Shown here: positions 16,845 to 25,347 of the stretch, piece by piece
Numbering within the stretch: position 1 is the first letter of the stretch
How the letters are laid out: each line of letters starts with the position of its first letter
Assembly: GCF_004124325.1 (NCBI RefSeq)
Contig: NZ_QBDT01000001.1
Span: 496,001-560,000 of the forward strand
Direction: 5' to 3'
Source of the DNA: Streptomyces sp. L2
GTDB taxonomy: Bacteria; Actinomycetota; Actinomycetes; Streptomycetales; Streptomycetaceae
DNA: 64,000 nt
The notes under the pieces: generated by a model
What the model was told of the DNA's origin: nothing
Databases searched by the model: none
Seen by the model: the letters and a program-made list of their open reading frames with translations, nothing else
Made by a program: the position numbers and the translations under genes

Positions 16845-17519
16845 ATGTCTGCCTCCGAGCTGTCCGAGCTCGCCGAAGAGGAGGAGCGGCGGCGGAAGCG
16901 CGCTCCGTGGGGTGCCATAGCGCTGGTGCTGCTGACCGGTCTGGCCCTCATCCGCAACGGTTCGGGTGAGTTCGACTCCGGTCCGCCGCAGCCGGCGTCG
17001 GCGGCCGCCCCCGCGAGCACCGCCCCGGCGAGCACGTCCCCGTCCGCCGCCCCGGCCGCGCTGCCGTTCTCGGCGGTCGACCGGGTGCGGATCCCGACGA
17101 TCCGGGTCGACGCGCCCGTGATCCCGGTCGGTCTCGACGCCGACGGCTGGGTGGCCGCGCCGCCCCCGGACAACGCCAACCTGGCGGGCTGGTTCACCGG
17201 TGCGGTCTCCCCCGGCGAGAAGGGCACCGCCGTCATCGTCGGGCACGTCGACAACAAGCAGGGTCCCGCCGTGTTCTACGGCCTCGGGGCGCTGAAGAAG
17301 GGGAACAGGATCGAGGTCCTGCGCAAGGACGGCAGGACCGCGGTGTTCGAGATCTACGGCATCGAGGTCTTCGAGAAGAGCAAGTTCCCCGGCGACCGGG
17401 TGTACGGCTCGAAGGGCACACCGGAGCTGCGGGTCATCACCTGCGGCGGCGGCTTCTCCAAGCAGCACGGCTACGACGGCAACGTCGTCGTCTTCGCCCG
17501 CCTGGTCGCGGTGAAGTGA
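16845..17519 (+). CDS. Class F sortase
   Basis: A 224-residue membrane-bound transpeptidase. A basic N-terminus is followed by one helix (residues 22-37) and an Ala/Pro/Ser linker, then the sortase domain from about residue 75. Catalytic residues seen are His134 (VGHVDN) and Cys200 (ITCGGGF). Thirteen residues after the cysteine, where the assisting arginine stands in S. aureus SrtA, there is Asn213 (GYDGNVVVFA); this may be a subclass feature. ATG 16845 is preferred over ATG 16800 because GAGAGGGG precedes it. Class F enzymes are common in actinobacteria and their substrates are poorly known. Two membrane-anchored paralogs lie just upstream. Confidence 0.88.
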   Translation: MSASELSELAEEEERRRKRAPWGAIALVLLTGLALIRNGSGEFDSGPPQPASAAAPASTAPASTSPSAAPAALPFSAVDRVRIPTIRVDAPVIPVGLDADGWVAAPPPDNANLAGWFTGAVSPGEKGTAVIVGHVDNKQGPAVFYGLGALKKGNRIEVLRKDGRTAVFEIYGIEVFEKSKFPGDRVYGSKGTPELRVITCGGGFSKQHGYDGNVVVFARLVAVK

Positions 17520-17592
17520 GCGTTCCCGCGGCCGGACGGGCGCGGCCGGGCGGACGCGGGTCCCACGGCCGGCCGCCCGCCGTGAGGGCCCG

Positions 17593-18429
17593 TCAGACGG
17601 GACGGTGACGCGGCACGGTGAGGTGGTAGCCGTGGTCGATCAGATACGGCAGGTACTCACGGATCGCGCGGACGCTCTGCGTCCGGTCGCCCCCGGCGTC
17701 GTGGGAGAGCACCACGACGCCGGGGGCGGCGCCCTTCTCCACCCTTTTGACGATGGTCCGGGTGCCGGGTGTCGTCCAGTCGGTGGTGTCGACGGTCCAG
17801 GCCATCGGCTCCATGCCCATCTCGGCGCCCAGTTCGAACACGTTCCGGTTCCAGGCGCCGTAGGGGGCGCGGAACCACTGCGGCCGCTCCCCGTAGGTGT
17901 CCTCGATGATGTCGCTGGTCCGCTTCATCTCGGAGTGGATCTTCTTGCGGCTCATCCGGATCAGCAGCGGATGCGTCCAGGTGTGGTTGCCGACCACGTG
18001 CCCCTCGTCGGCCATCCGGGCGAGCAGGTCGCGGTTCCACTCGACCTGTTCGCCGCACACGAAGAACATCGCCCGTACGTCGTACTTGGCGAGGGTGTCC
18101 AGGATGTGCGGGGTGTAGTCCGGGTGGGGGCCGTCGTCGAAGGTGAGCATCATGTGCCGGCCGTCGGCGGGGATCTTCAGGATGGGTTCGGTCCGCACCT
18201 TCAGGGCGGGCGGGGCAGCGCGCGGGTGGCCGTCGCCGGTGAGGGGCTGGAGCCGGAAGGCGGAGGCCTTGGGGGCCTGGCGTGCCTGGGGACCCGGCGC
18301 GGGGGCGGCCCGGCCGCCGGTGTCCTCGCCGCCCGCCAGGACGACTCCGGTGGCGGTTCCCGCGGCACCCACGGCGGCGGCGCCGGCGAGCAGGAGCCGG
18401 CGCCGGGTGAACAACTGATCCTTCTGCAT
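17593..18429 (-). CDS. Secreted polysaccharide deacetylase (NodB domain, CE4)
   Basis: A 278-residue enzyme expected to remove acetyl groups from peptidoglycan, chitin or a similar polymer outside the cell. The start MQKDQLFTRRRLLLAGAAAV has a twin-arginine-like export signal. The five CE4 motifs are present: MLTFDDGPHP (metal-binding Asp pair), GNHTWTHPLL (two metal His), RAPYG, a DTTDWTTPG segment, and LSHDAGG with the catalytic His. The domain spans about residues 90-270. It converges with the sortase across 73 bp of GC-rich inverted repeats and is followed on the same strand by lysX 95 bp away in genome order. Confidence 0.92.
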   Translation of the reverse strand: MQKDQLFTRRRLLLAGAAAVGAAGTATGVVLAGGEDTGGRAAPAPGPQARQAPKASAFRLQPLTGDGHPRAAPPALKVRTEPILKIPADGRHMMLTFDDGPHPDYTPHILDTLAKYDVRAMFFVCGEQVEWNRDLLARMADEGHVVGNHTWTHPLLIRMSRKKIHSEMKRTSDIIEDTYGERPQWFRAPYGAWNRNVFELGAEMGMEPMAWTVDTTDWTTPGTRTIVKRVEKGAAPGVVVLSHDAGGDRTQSVRAIREYLPYLIDHGYHLTVPRHRPV

Positions 18430-18524
18430 GACTCATCAGTCGCCCGGCCAACCCCGGGCGCACCCCAGCGACACTGGTGTGGCGGCGCGAATGCACCCGA
18501 TCGGAGCAACGCGGGAGGGGTGGC

Positions 18525-21500
18525 TCAGCGGCGCCGTACCAGCGGGAACGGCAGGGTCTCCCGGATGGTGCGGCCGGTGAGGAACATGACGAGCCGGTCG
18601 ACGCCGATGCCGAGGCCGCCGGTCGGGGGCATCGCGTATTCGAGCGCGTCGAGGAAGTCCTCGTCGATCTCCATGGCCTCCGGGTCGCCGCCGGCGGCCA
18701 GCAGGGACTGGGCGGTGAGCCGGCGGCGCTGCTCGACGGGGTCGGTCAGCTCCGAGTAGGCGGTGCCGAGTTCGGTGCCGAAGGCGACCAGGTCCCAGCG
18801 TTCGGCGAGCCGCGGGTCGGTGCGGTGCTGCCGGGTGAGCGGGGAGACGTCGGTCGGGAAGTCCTTGTAGAAGGTGGGCAGCAGGGTGCGCTCCTCCACG
18901 AGGCGTTCGTACATCTCCAGCACGATGTCGCCGGGGCCGTCGTCGGCGGTGTACGGCACTCCCGCGCGGTCGCACAGCCGGTGCAGCCGCAGGAGTTCGC
19001 TGCCGGGGCCGATCTCCTCCCCCAGCGCCTCGGAGATCGCGCCGTACACGGTCTTGACGGGCCAGGTCCCGGAGATGTCGTACTCGGCGCCGTCCTTGTG
19101 GGCGACGGGACGGCCGTAGGCGGCCGTCGCGGCGCCCTGGATCAGCTCGCGGGTGAGGTCGAGCATCACGTCGTAGTCGGCGTGCGCCTGGTAGGCCTCC
19201 AGCATCGTGAACTCGGGGTTGTGCTTGTAGGAGACGCCCTCGTTGCGGAAGGTGCGGCCCATCTCGAAGACCTTCTCCAGGCCGCCCACGCACAGCCGTT
19301 TGAGGTACAGCTCGGGGGCGATGCGCAGGTAGAGGTCGAGGTCGTAGGCGTTGATGTGGGTGGTGAAGGGGCGGGCGTTGGCGCCGCCGTGGATCTGCTG
19401 GAGCATCGGGGTCTCGACCTCCAGGTAGCCGCGGTCCAGCAGGCCCTGGCGCAGGCCCTGTACGGCGGCGGAGCGGGCGCGGACGACGGCGCGGGCGTCC
19501 GGGCTGGTCGCCAGGTCGAGGTAGCGGCGGCGGACCTTGGCCTCGGGGTCGGCGAGGCCCCGCCGTTTGTCGGGCAACGGGCGCAGGCATTTGCCGGTGA
19601 GCTGCCAGGAGGCGGCGAAGACGGTGGGTTCGCCGTGGTCGCTCAGGCCCGCGCGGCCGGTGACGGTGATGTGGTCGCCGATGTCGGTGTCGGCGGTGAA
19701 GCGGTCGAGGGCGGCGCCGGAGAGGTCGCGGGTGAGGGCGATCTGGTGGTCGCCCGACCAGTCGCGCAGCACGGCGAAGACGATGCCGCCGAAGTCCCGG
19801 ACGAGCATGACGCGACCGGCGACGGTCACCTCCTGGCCCTGGGGTACGTCGGCGAGGGCGTGGGTCGGGGCGGGGACGCCGACCGGGTAGGGGTCCGTGC
19901 CGGTGGCGCGCAGCCGGTCCAGGGTGCGGTGCCGGACGCGGACCTGGTCGGGCAGGCCCGCGTCCGGGGCGCCGGTCGCGGCCTGGTCCCCTCCGTCGAG
20001 GCCGAGCGCCGACAGGGACGGCAGCCCCTCGGTGGTGGCGGGCCGCTGCCCGGGCCCCGGGTGCCCCTTTCCCCAGAGTTTGCGCAACGACGGTACGGAG
20101 ACGAAGCCTTCGGCGATGCCGGAGGCCAGGCCGATCCGGGCGAGGGAGGCGGTCTCGCCGTAGCAGATGAAGCGCGGGTACCACTCGGGGTGGTACTTGG
20201 CGTTGGAGCGGTACAGGGCCTCCAGTTGCCACCAGCGGGAGAAGAACAGCAGCAGCCGGCGCCAGAGCCGCAGGACGGGTCCGGCGCCGATGCGGGCGCC
20301 CTCCTCGAAGACGGAGCGGAAGACGGCGAAGTTCAGGGAGATCCGGCGCACGCCCAGTTTGGGGGCGTGGGCGCACAGGTCGGCGACCATGAACTCCATC
20401 ACCCCGTTGGGGGCGCTGCGGTCACGGCGCATCAGGTCCAGGGAGACGCCGTCGCGTCCCCAGGGCACGAAGGACAGCAGGGCAAGGAGCCGGCCGTCCT
20501 CGCCGAGGGCCTCGACGAGCAGGCAGTCGCCGTCGGCGGGGTCGCCGAGCCGGTCGAGGGCCATGGAGAAGCCGCGTTCGGTCTCGGTGTCGCGCCAGGC
20601 GTCGGCCCGGTCGACGATCTCCTCCGTCTCCCGTTCGGTGAGGGCGGCGTGGCGGCGGATGCGGGTGGTGGCGCCGGTGCGGCGGACGCGGTGCACGGCC
20701 TGCCGGGTGACGCGCATGTCGCGGCCGTTCAGGTCGAAGGCGGCGACGTGCAGGATCGCCTCGTCGCCGAGCTGGAGGGCGCCGAGTCCGGCGCGGGCGA
20801 AGGCGCGGGCGCCGTCCTCGGAGGCGCCCATCGCGGCGGGCGCCCAGGCGTGCCGGCGGGCCACGTCCAGCCAGGCGCCGATGGCGTGCGGCCAGGCCTC
20901 CGGGTCGCCGACGGGGTCGCCGCTGGCGAGGCAGACGCCGGCCTCGACCCGGTAGGTGACGGCGGCCTTGCCGCTGGGCGAGAACACGACGGCCTTGTCG
21001 CGGCGGGTGGCGAAGTAGCCGAGGGAGTCCCGGTCGCCGTAGGCGCCGAGCAGGGCGCGGATGCGGGCCTCCTCGTCGCCGTGCAGGGCCGCCTCCAGGC
21101 GCTGTGAACGGAACAGCGTGGCGGCGGCGTTCAGCAGGGCGAGCGCGCCGAGCAGCCCGAGGACGAAGGTGACCTGGCGGGGCGGGCGGCCGGCGAAGGA
21201 GCTGTTGGAGACCAGTCCGCCGCAGACCCGGTCGGCCGCCCAGGCCAGGTGCTGGCCCTGCGGCAGGCTGCCGGGGAACAGCATGACCAGTCCCCAGCCG
21301 AGCAGGATGGCCACGACGAGCCCGCCGAGCAGGACGGCCAGCGCCCGCCACACGGCGCCGCGGCGGGAGGCGGCGTAGAACTGCCCGCGGGCCACCACCA
21401 GCAGGATCAGCAGCAGCCCGCACAGCACGAGCGAGGGCAGCGACTCGGCGTAGAGGCCGAGGGCCAGGCCGAGCGCGTCGGTGAGGACGACGAGGCCGAG

Positions 21501-21803
21501 GTAGACGACGACCAGCCACCAGGCGACCTTCTTGCGGGCGGCGGTGGCGCCGGCCAGCAGGAAGAGGAACACCGCGTAGGCCAGGTTGGCGCTGACCGGG
21601 ACGAGCAGCAGGTCGAGGGTGCGGGCGACGGGGCGGAGCGGGTGGCGCAGCGGGGCGATGACGGCGAGCAGGGCGCAGAGCAGGCCGAGCGCGGCGAAGA
21701 ACGTGCCGAAGGCCTCGGGCACCCAGGCCAGGCGGGTGCCGGCCCGCGGGCGTGGCGGACCGGTGACGTCGCGCCGTGCGGCGGGCTCCGCGGTGGCAGT
21801 CAT
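18525..21803 (-). CDS. lysX: Bifunctional lysylphosphatidylglycerol synthetase/lysyl-tRNA synthetase LysX
   Basis: A 1092-residue fusion. The N-terminal third carries about six transmembrane helices (residues 25-230), then an MprF-type DUF2156 transferase domain (about 250-590), then a complete class II lysyl-tRNA synthetase: an OB-fold (VTVAGRVMLVRDFGG) and a catalytic domain with motif 2 (GRTFRNEGVSYKHNPEFTML) and motif 3 (GLGIGVDRLVMFL). In actinobacteria LysX charges lysine and transfers it to phosphatidylglycerol, lowering surface charge and raising cationic peptide resistance. It is divergent from the universal stress gene. The stop is at 18525. Confidence 0.93.
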   Translation of the reverse strand: MTATAEPAARRDVTGPPRPRAGTRLAWVPEAFGTFFAALGLLCALLAVIAPLRHPLRPVARTLDLLLVPVSANLAYAVFLFLLAGATAARKKVAWWLVVVYLGLVVLTDALGLALGLYAESLPSLVLCGLLLILLVVARGQFYAASRRGAVWRALAVLLGGLVVAILLGWGLVMLFPGSLPQGQHLAWAADRVCGGLVSNSSFAGRPPRQVTFVLGLLGALALLNAAATLFRSQRLEAALHGDEEARIRALLGAYGDRDSLGYFATRRDKAVVFSPSGKAAVTYRVEAGVCLASGDPVGDPEAWPHAIGAWLDVARRHAWAPAAMGASEDGARAFARAGLGALQLGDEAILHVAAFDLNGRDMRVTRQAVHRVRRTGATTRIRRHAALTERETEEIVDRADAWRDTETERGFSMALDRLGDPADGDCLLVEALGEDGRLLALLSFVPWGRDGVSLDLMRRDRSAPNGVMEFMVADLCAHAPKLGVRRISLNFAVFRSVFEEGARIGAGPVLRLWRRLLLFFSRWWQLEALYRSNAKYHPEWYPRFICYGETASLARIGLASGIAEGFVSVPSLRKLWGKGHPGPGQRPATTEGLPSLSALGLDGGDQAATGAPDAGLPDQVRVRHRTLDRLRATGTDPYPVGVPAPTHALADVPQGQEVTVAGRVMLVRDFGGIVFAVLRDWSGDHQIALTRDLSGAALDRFTADTDIGDHITVTGRAGLSDHGEPTVFAASWQLTGKCLRPLPDKRRGLADPEAKVRRRYLDLATSPDARAVVRARSAAVQGLRQGLLDRGYLEVETPMLQQIHGGANARPFTTHINAYDLDLYLRIAPELYLKRLCVGGLEKVFEMGRTFRNEGVSYKHNPEFTMLEAYQAHADYDVMLDLTRELIQGAATAAYGRPVAHKDGAEYDISGTWPVKTVYGAISEALGEEIGPGSELLRLHRLCDRAGVPYTADDGPGDIVLEMYERLVEERTLLPTFYKDFPTDVSPLTRQHRTDPRLAERWDLVAFGTELGTAYSELTDPVEQRRRLTAQSLLAAGGDPEAMEIDEDFLDALEYAMPPTGGLGIGVDRLVMFLTGRTIRETLPFPLVRRR

Positions 21804-21932
21804 GGTTCCGACTGTAGGAAGCAGCCGGTCGCCTCGCCCGTCGAGCGGCCCGGGCCGCGGTGGGAACAGGCGACCGACAGCGGACGCGACCGTACTCCCT
21901 GTGGAAGCGGCGGTTCCGATAGCCTCGCGGCC

Positions 21933-22439
21933 GTGACGGAACAGCACGAGCGGGACGAGCATCATGAGGAGTCCGAGCCGGTCCACCGGTCCGCGGGGCG
22001 GTTCGAGCGGGGCACGGACGGGCCGAAGGTCATCGTGGCCGGTGTGGACGGCTCCGAGTCCTCGCTGCGGGCCGCCGCGTACGCGGGCGGGCTGGCCCGG
22101 CGGCAGCACGCGCTGCTGGCGGTGGTGTACGTGCAGCCGGTGCTGGCGGCCGGGGCGGCGCTCGGGGCGCCGGTGGCGGAGACGACCGACGAGATCGCCG
22201 AGGACCTGATCGCCCACATCCGGGAGGCGACGGAGCGGGTCCGCGGGATATTCGACGTGCGCTGGGAGTTCCACACGTTCCGCGGTGACCCCTACACCGG
22301 CCTGGTGAAGGCGGCCGACGAACTGAAGGCGGACGCTGTGGTGTTGGGCGCCTCCGAGCAGGCGGGCCACCGGATCATCGGCTCGGTGGCGGTGCGTCTG
22401 GTGAAGGCGGGACGGTGGCCGGTGACCGTGGTGCCGTGA
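21933..22439 (+). CDS. Universal stress protein family
   Basis: A 168-residue single UspA domain. After an acidic, His-rich N-terminal extension of about 30 residues comes VIVAGVDGSESSLRAAAYA, the first strand and ATP-loop Asp. Near the C-terminus DAVVLGASEQAGHRIIGSVA partly matches the G-2x-G-9x-G(S/T) ATP motif (GAS...GSVAV). The GTG start has no strong ribosome site. It lies in the 3' end of a convergent pair: its last 65 bp overlap the MFS gene coding on the other strand. Divergent from lysX. Confidence 0.82.
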   Translation: MTEQHERDEHHEESEPVHRSAGRFERGTDGPKVIVAGVDGSESSLRAAAYAGGLARRQHALLAVVYVQPVLAAGAALGAPVAETTDEIAEDLIAHIREATERVRGIFDVRWEFHTFRGDPYTGLVKAADELKADAVVLGASEQAGHRIIGSVAVRLVKAGRWPVTVVP

Positions 22440-23634
22440 GCACGCCCGGGAGCAGCGCCGGCGTCGCCAGCAGCAGGACGCCGGCCAGGGCGATCGCGGT
22501 GCGCGGGCCGGCGAGCGCGGCGAGCAGGCCCCACAGGGCGGTCAGGGCGGCGGTGCTCAGTTTGACGGTCACCGACCAGGCGGAGAGGGTACGGGCCACC
22601 CGGTCGGCCGGGATCACGTCGAGCCGGTGGGCGGCGAGCACCGGGGTGTACACGCTCGCGCAGGAGATCAGGCCGAACTCCACGGCCATCACGAGGAGCA
22701 GGCCGGGCACGCCGGGGCGGACGAACGCGAGCCCGACCGGCCAGCAGGAACGCAGCGCGCCCGCGGTCAGCAGCACGCGGTGCCTGCCGTAGCGGTCGGC
22801 GAGGGGGCGGGCCAGCCGGGAGCCGAGCAGACCGCCGAGGGAGGGCAGCGCGAAGGCCAGCCCGTACTGCCAGGGCGCGAAGCCGAGCGGGCCCAGCATC
22901 AGGACGGCGAGCAGCGGCGCAGTGGCCATGATGAGGGAGTTGACCAGGGCCGTGTTGAGGAACAGCGGGCGCAGCGCGGGATCGGTGAGCAGGTACCGCC
23001 AGCCGTCGAGCAGGTCGGCGGCCCGGGGGCGCCGCGCCGGGGCGGTGGTGGGGCGGGCCGGCGGGGTTTCGGTGCCGCCGATGGCCCGGATGCCGAGGGC
23101 GGACAGCAGGTAGCTGACGGCGTCGACGGCGACCGTGGTCACCGGTCCGAGAACGCCGACGGCGGCGCCGCCGAGCGGAGGGCCGAGGACGGTCGCGGTC
23201 CAGCTGGTGGATTCGAACCTGCTGGTGGCGGTGAGCAGGCCGGCGGGTGCCACGAGGTCCTTCAGGTGGGCGCCGGAGGCGGCGGTGAAGGTGATGCCGG
23301 CGGCCGCCACGACGACGGAGACCACCAGGAGCTGCGGGAAGCCGAGCGCGTCGAGGGCGTAGGCGGCGGGGATGCTGAGCAGGGCCGCGCACCGGACGAG
23401 GTCCGTGGTGATCATGACCGGACGTTTGCGGCGGAACTCCATCCAGGGCCCGAGCGGCACGGCCACCGCCGCGCCGACGGCGAGTCCGGCGGACGCGAGC
23501 AGGGACACCTGGGCGGACCCCGCGTGCAGGACGAGGATCGCGATCAGCGGGAGGGCGTCGAAGGCGAGCCAGGTCCCGAAGGCGCTGACGGTGTACGCGG
23601 CCCACAGCCACCCGAACCGGCGTCCCAGCCGCAT
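22375..23634 (-). CDS. MFS transporter, macrolide-efflux-like
   Basis: A 419-residue major facilitator protein with about 12 transmembrane helices. The first begins RFGWLWAAYTVSAFGTWLAF; the loop after helix 2 has EFRRKRPVMITTDLVR, the D-R-rich MFS motif A region of the MefA-like drug exporters, and a central hydrophilic loop RPTTAPARRPRAADLLDG separates the halves. GGGAGGTTGTGC fixes ATG 23634. Its 3' end runs 65 bp into the convergent universal stress gene in antisense. Substrate unknown; a drug or small-molecule exporter is likely from the family. Confidence 0.85.
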   Translation of the reverse strand: MRLGRRFGWLWAAYTVSAFGTWLAFDALPLIAILVLHAGSAQVSLLASAGLAVGAAVAVPLGPWMEFRRKRPVMITTDLVRCAALLSIPAAYALDALGFPQLLVVSVVVAAAGITFTAASGAHLKDLVAPAGLLTATSRFESTSWTATVLGPPLGGAAVGVLGPVTTVAVDAVSYLLSALGIRAIGGTETPPARPTTAPARRPRAADLLDGWRYLLTDPALRPLFLNTALVNSLIMATAPLLAVLMLGPLGFAPWQYGLAFALPSLGGLLGSRLARPLADRYGRHRVLLTAGALRSCWPVGLAFVRPGVPGLLLVMAVEFGLISCASVYTPVLAAHRLDVIPADRVARTLSAWSVTVKLSTAALTALWGLLAALAGPRTAIALAGVLLLATPALLPGVLTAPRSPATVPPSPDAPPPSR

Positions 23635-23869
23635 GCACAACCTCCCGTTGACCCCGGTCATGAAAGCGGGCGGCAGTCCGCGGCGCAAACAACCGCGGGA
23701 CCCGGGCGCACAACCGGTGGTTGTACGACGCCGGGGGCGGGCGGGGCGGTGAGGGCCCGGCGGATGCGCGGGGCCGCCGTACCCGTGCGTGGCGTCTTCC
23801 CAGGAAGGGCGCCCCTGAGCCATCATGATCGGCCGTCAGCCGATTGCCGAAGGCGAAGAGGTGAGGCGC

Positions 23870-25294
23870 ATGGCCAAGCTCCGTATGGGTGAGGGGATTC
23901 TCCGCCGCAAACCGATCGAGTGGATCGAGGAGGGCGAGGCCGGCGACGGCAGCCGGCTGGAACGCTCGCTGGGGTTGTGGCAGCTCACCGCGATCGGCGT
24001 CGGCGGCATCATCGGCGCGGGCATCTTCACGCTGGCCGGCACGGTGGCCCACGGCACGGCCGGGCCGGCGGTGCTGGTGTCGTTCCTGATCGCCGGTGTG
24101 GCGAGCGCGTGTGCGGCGCTGTCGTACGCCGAGTTCGCGGGCCTGATCCCGAAGGCCGGGTCGGCGTACACGTACGGGTACGCGGTGCTGGGCGAGTTCG
24201 CGGGCTGGTTCATCGGCTGGGACCTGCTGCTGGAGTACACGGCGATCGTGGCGGTGGTCGCCATCGGCATCTCCGGCTACTTCGGCTTCCTGGTGGAGGA
24301 GATGGGCGCCAAGCTGCCCGCCTGGATGCTGGGCGCGCCCGGCAGCGGGCACGGGCACAAGGTCGACCTGTTCGCGGTGATCCTCTGTCTGCTGATCGCC
24401 TGGCTGCTGAACCTGGGCATCAAGAGCGCGGCCCGGTTCGAGACCTTCGTGGTCGGGCTGAAGGTGCTGGTGGTGCTGCTGGTGATCGGGGTGGGCGTCT
24501 TCCACATCACCTCGTCGAACTACCACCCGTTCTTCCCGTTCGGTGTCGGCGGCGCGTTCACGGGTGCGGCGACGGTGTTCTTCGCGGTGTTCGGCTACGA
24601 CGCGATGTCCACCGCGGCCGAGGAGTCGAAGGACGCGCAGCGGCACATGCCGAAGGCGATCATCTACTCGCTGGTGATCGCGATGGTGCTGTACGTGGCG
24701 GCCTGCCTGGTGCTGACCGGCATGCAGAACTACCGGCACATCGACCCGGAGAGCGGCTTCTCCTCGGCGTTCAAGTCGGTGGGGCTGAGCGGGCTGGCGG
24801 ACGTGATCGCGGTGGGCGCGATCATCGGCATCCTCACCGTGATGTTCACGTTCATGCTGGGTGTGACCCGGGTGTGGTTCTCGATGTCCCGGGACGGTCT
24901 GCTGCCCAAGTGGTTCGCCAAGACGCACCCGACGCGGCACGTGCCGACGCGGGTCACCTGGATCGTCGGGGTGGCGTCGGCGGTGATCGCCGGGTTCTTC
25001 CCGATCGCGGAGGCGGCGGAGCTGACCAACATCGGCATCCTGCTGGCGTTCGTGGTGGTGTGCACGGCCGTGATCGTGCTGCGCTACCGGCAGCCGGACC
25101 TGCCGCGCACGTTCCGCACACCGTGGATGCCGTTCGTGCCGGCGCTGGGCGTCGTCTTCTCGATCTGGCTGATCACGTTCCTGCAGTGGCAGACCTGGGT
25201 GCGGTTCGCGGTGTGGTTCGTGATCGGGTGCGGGATCTACTTCGGCTACTCCTACCGCCGCTCGGAACTGGCCACGCCGCGCGACCGGGCCTGA
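23870..25294 (+). CDS. APC-family amino acid permease
   Basis: A 474-residue permease of the cationic amino acid transporter branch with about 12 helices. Seen are the helix 1 GIGAGIF-type motif (GVGGIIGAGIFTLAGTVA), YAEFAGLIPKAGSAYTYGYA, and FFAVFGYDAMSTAAEESKDAQRHMPKAI in two parts. It imports or exchanges amino acids across the cytoplasmic membrane. ATG 23870 follows GAAGAGGTGAGG; an in-frame ATG at 23825 is less likely. Divergent from the MFS gene. A perfect CCCGGTACCGGG palindrome (25304-25315) lies just after the stop. Confidence 0.88.
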   Translation: MAKLRMGEGILRRKPIEWIEEGEAGDGSRLERSLGLWQLTAIGVGGIIGAGIFTLAGTVAHGTAGPAVLVSFLIAGVASACAALSYAEFAGLIPKAGSAYTYGYAVLGEFAGWFIGWDLLLEYTAIVAVVAIGISGYFGFLVEEMGAKLPAWMLGAPGSGHGHKVDLFAVILCLLIAWLLNLGIKSAARFETFVVGLKVLVVLLVIGVGVFHITSSNYHPFFPFGVGGAFTGAATVFFAVFGYDAMSTAAEESKDAQRHMPKAIIYSLVIAMVLYVAACLVLTGMQNYRHIDPESGFSSAFKSVGLSGLADVIAVGAIIGILTVMFTFMLGVTRVWFSMSRDGLLPKWFAKTHPTRHVPTRVTWIVGVASAVIAGFFPIAEAAELTNIGILLAFVVVCTAVIVLRYRQPDLPRTFRTPWMPFVPALGVVFSIWLITFLQWQTWVRFAVWFVIGCGIYFGYSYRRSELATPRDRA

Positions 25295-25303
25295 TCATCC
25301 CGT

Positions 25304-25335
25304 CCCGGTACCGGGGCTGATCACCGGGCCCGGCC
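25304..25335. terminator. Inverted repeats between convergent genes
   Basis: CCCGGTACCGGG (25304-25315) is a perfect palindrome and is followed by CACCGGGCCCGG (25323-25334) with its own GGGCCC core. They occupy the 53-bp gap between the amino acid permease and the CapA-like gene. Probably bidirectional; no U-tract. Confidence 0.4.
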
Positions 25336-25347
25336 ACCGCAGCCCGG

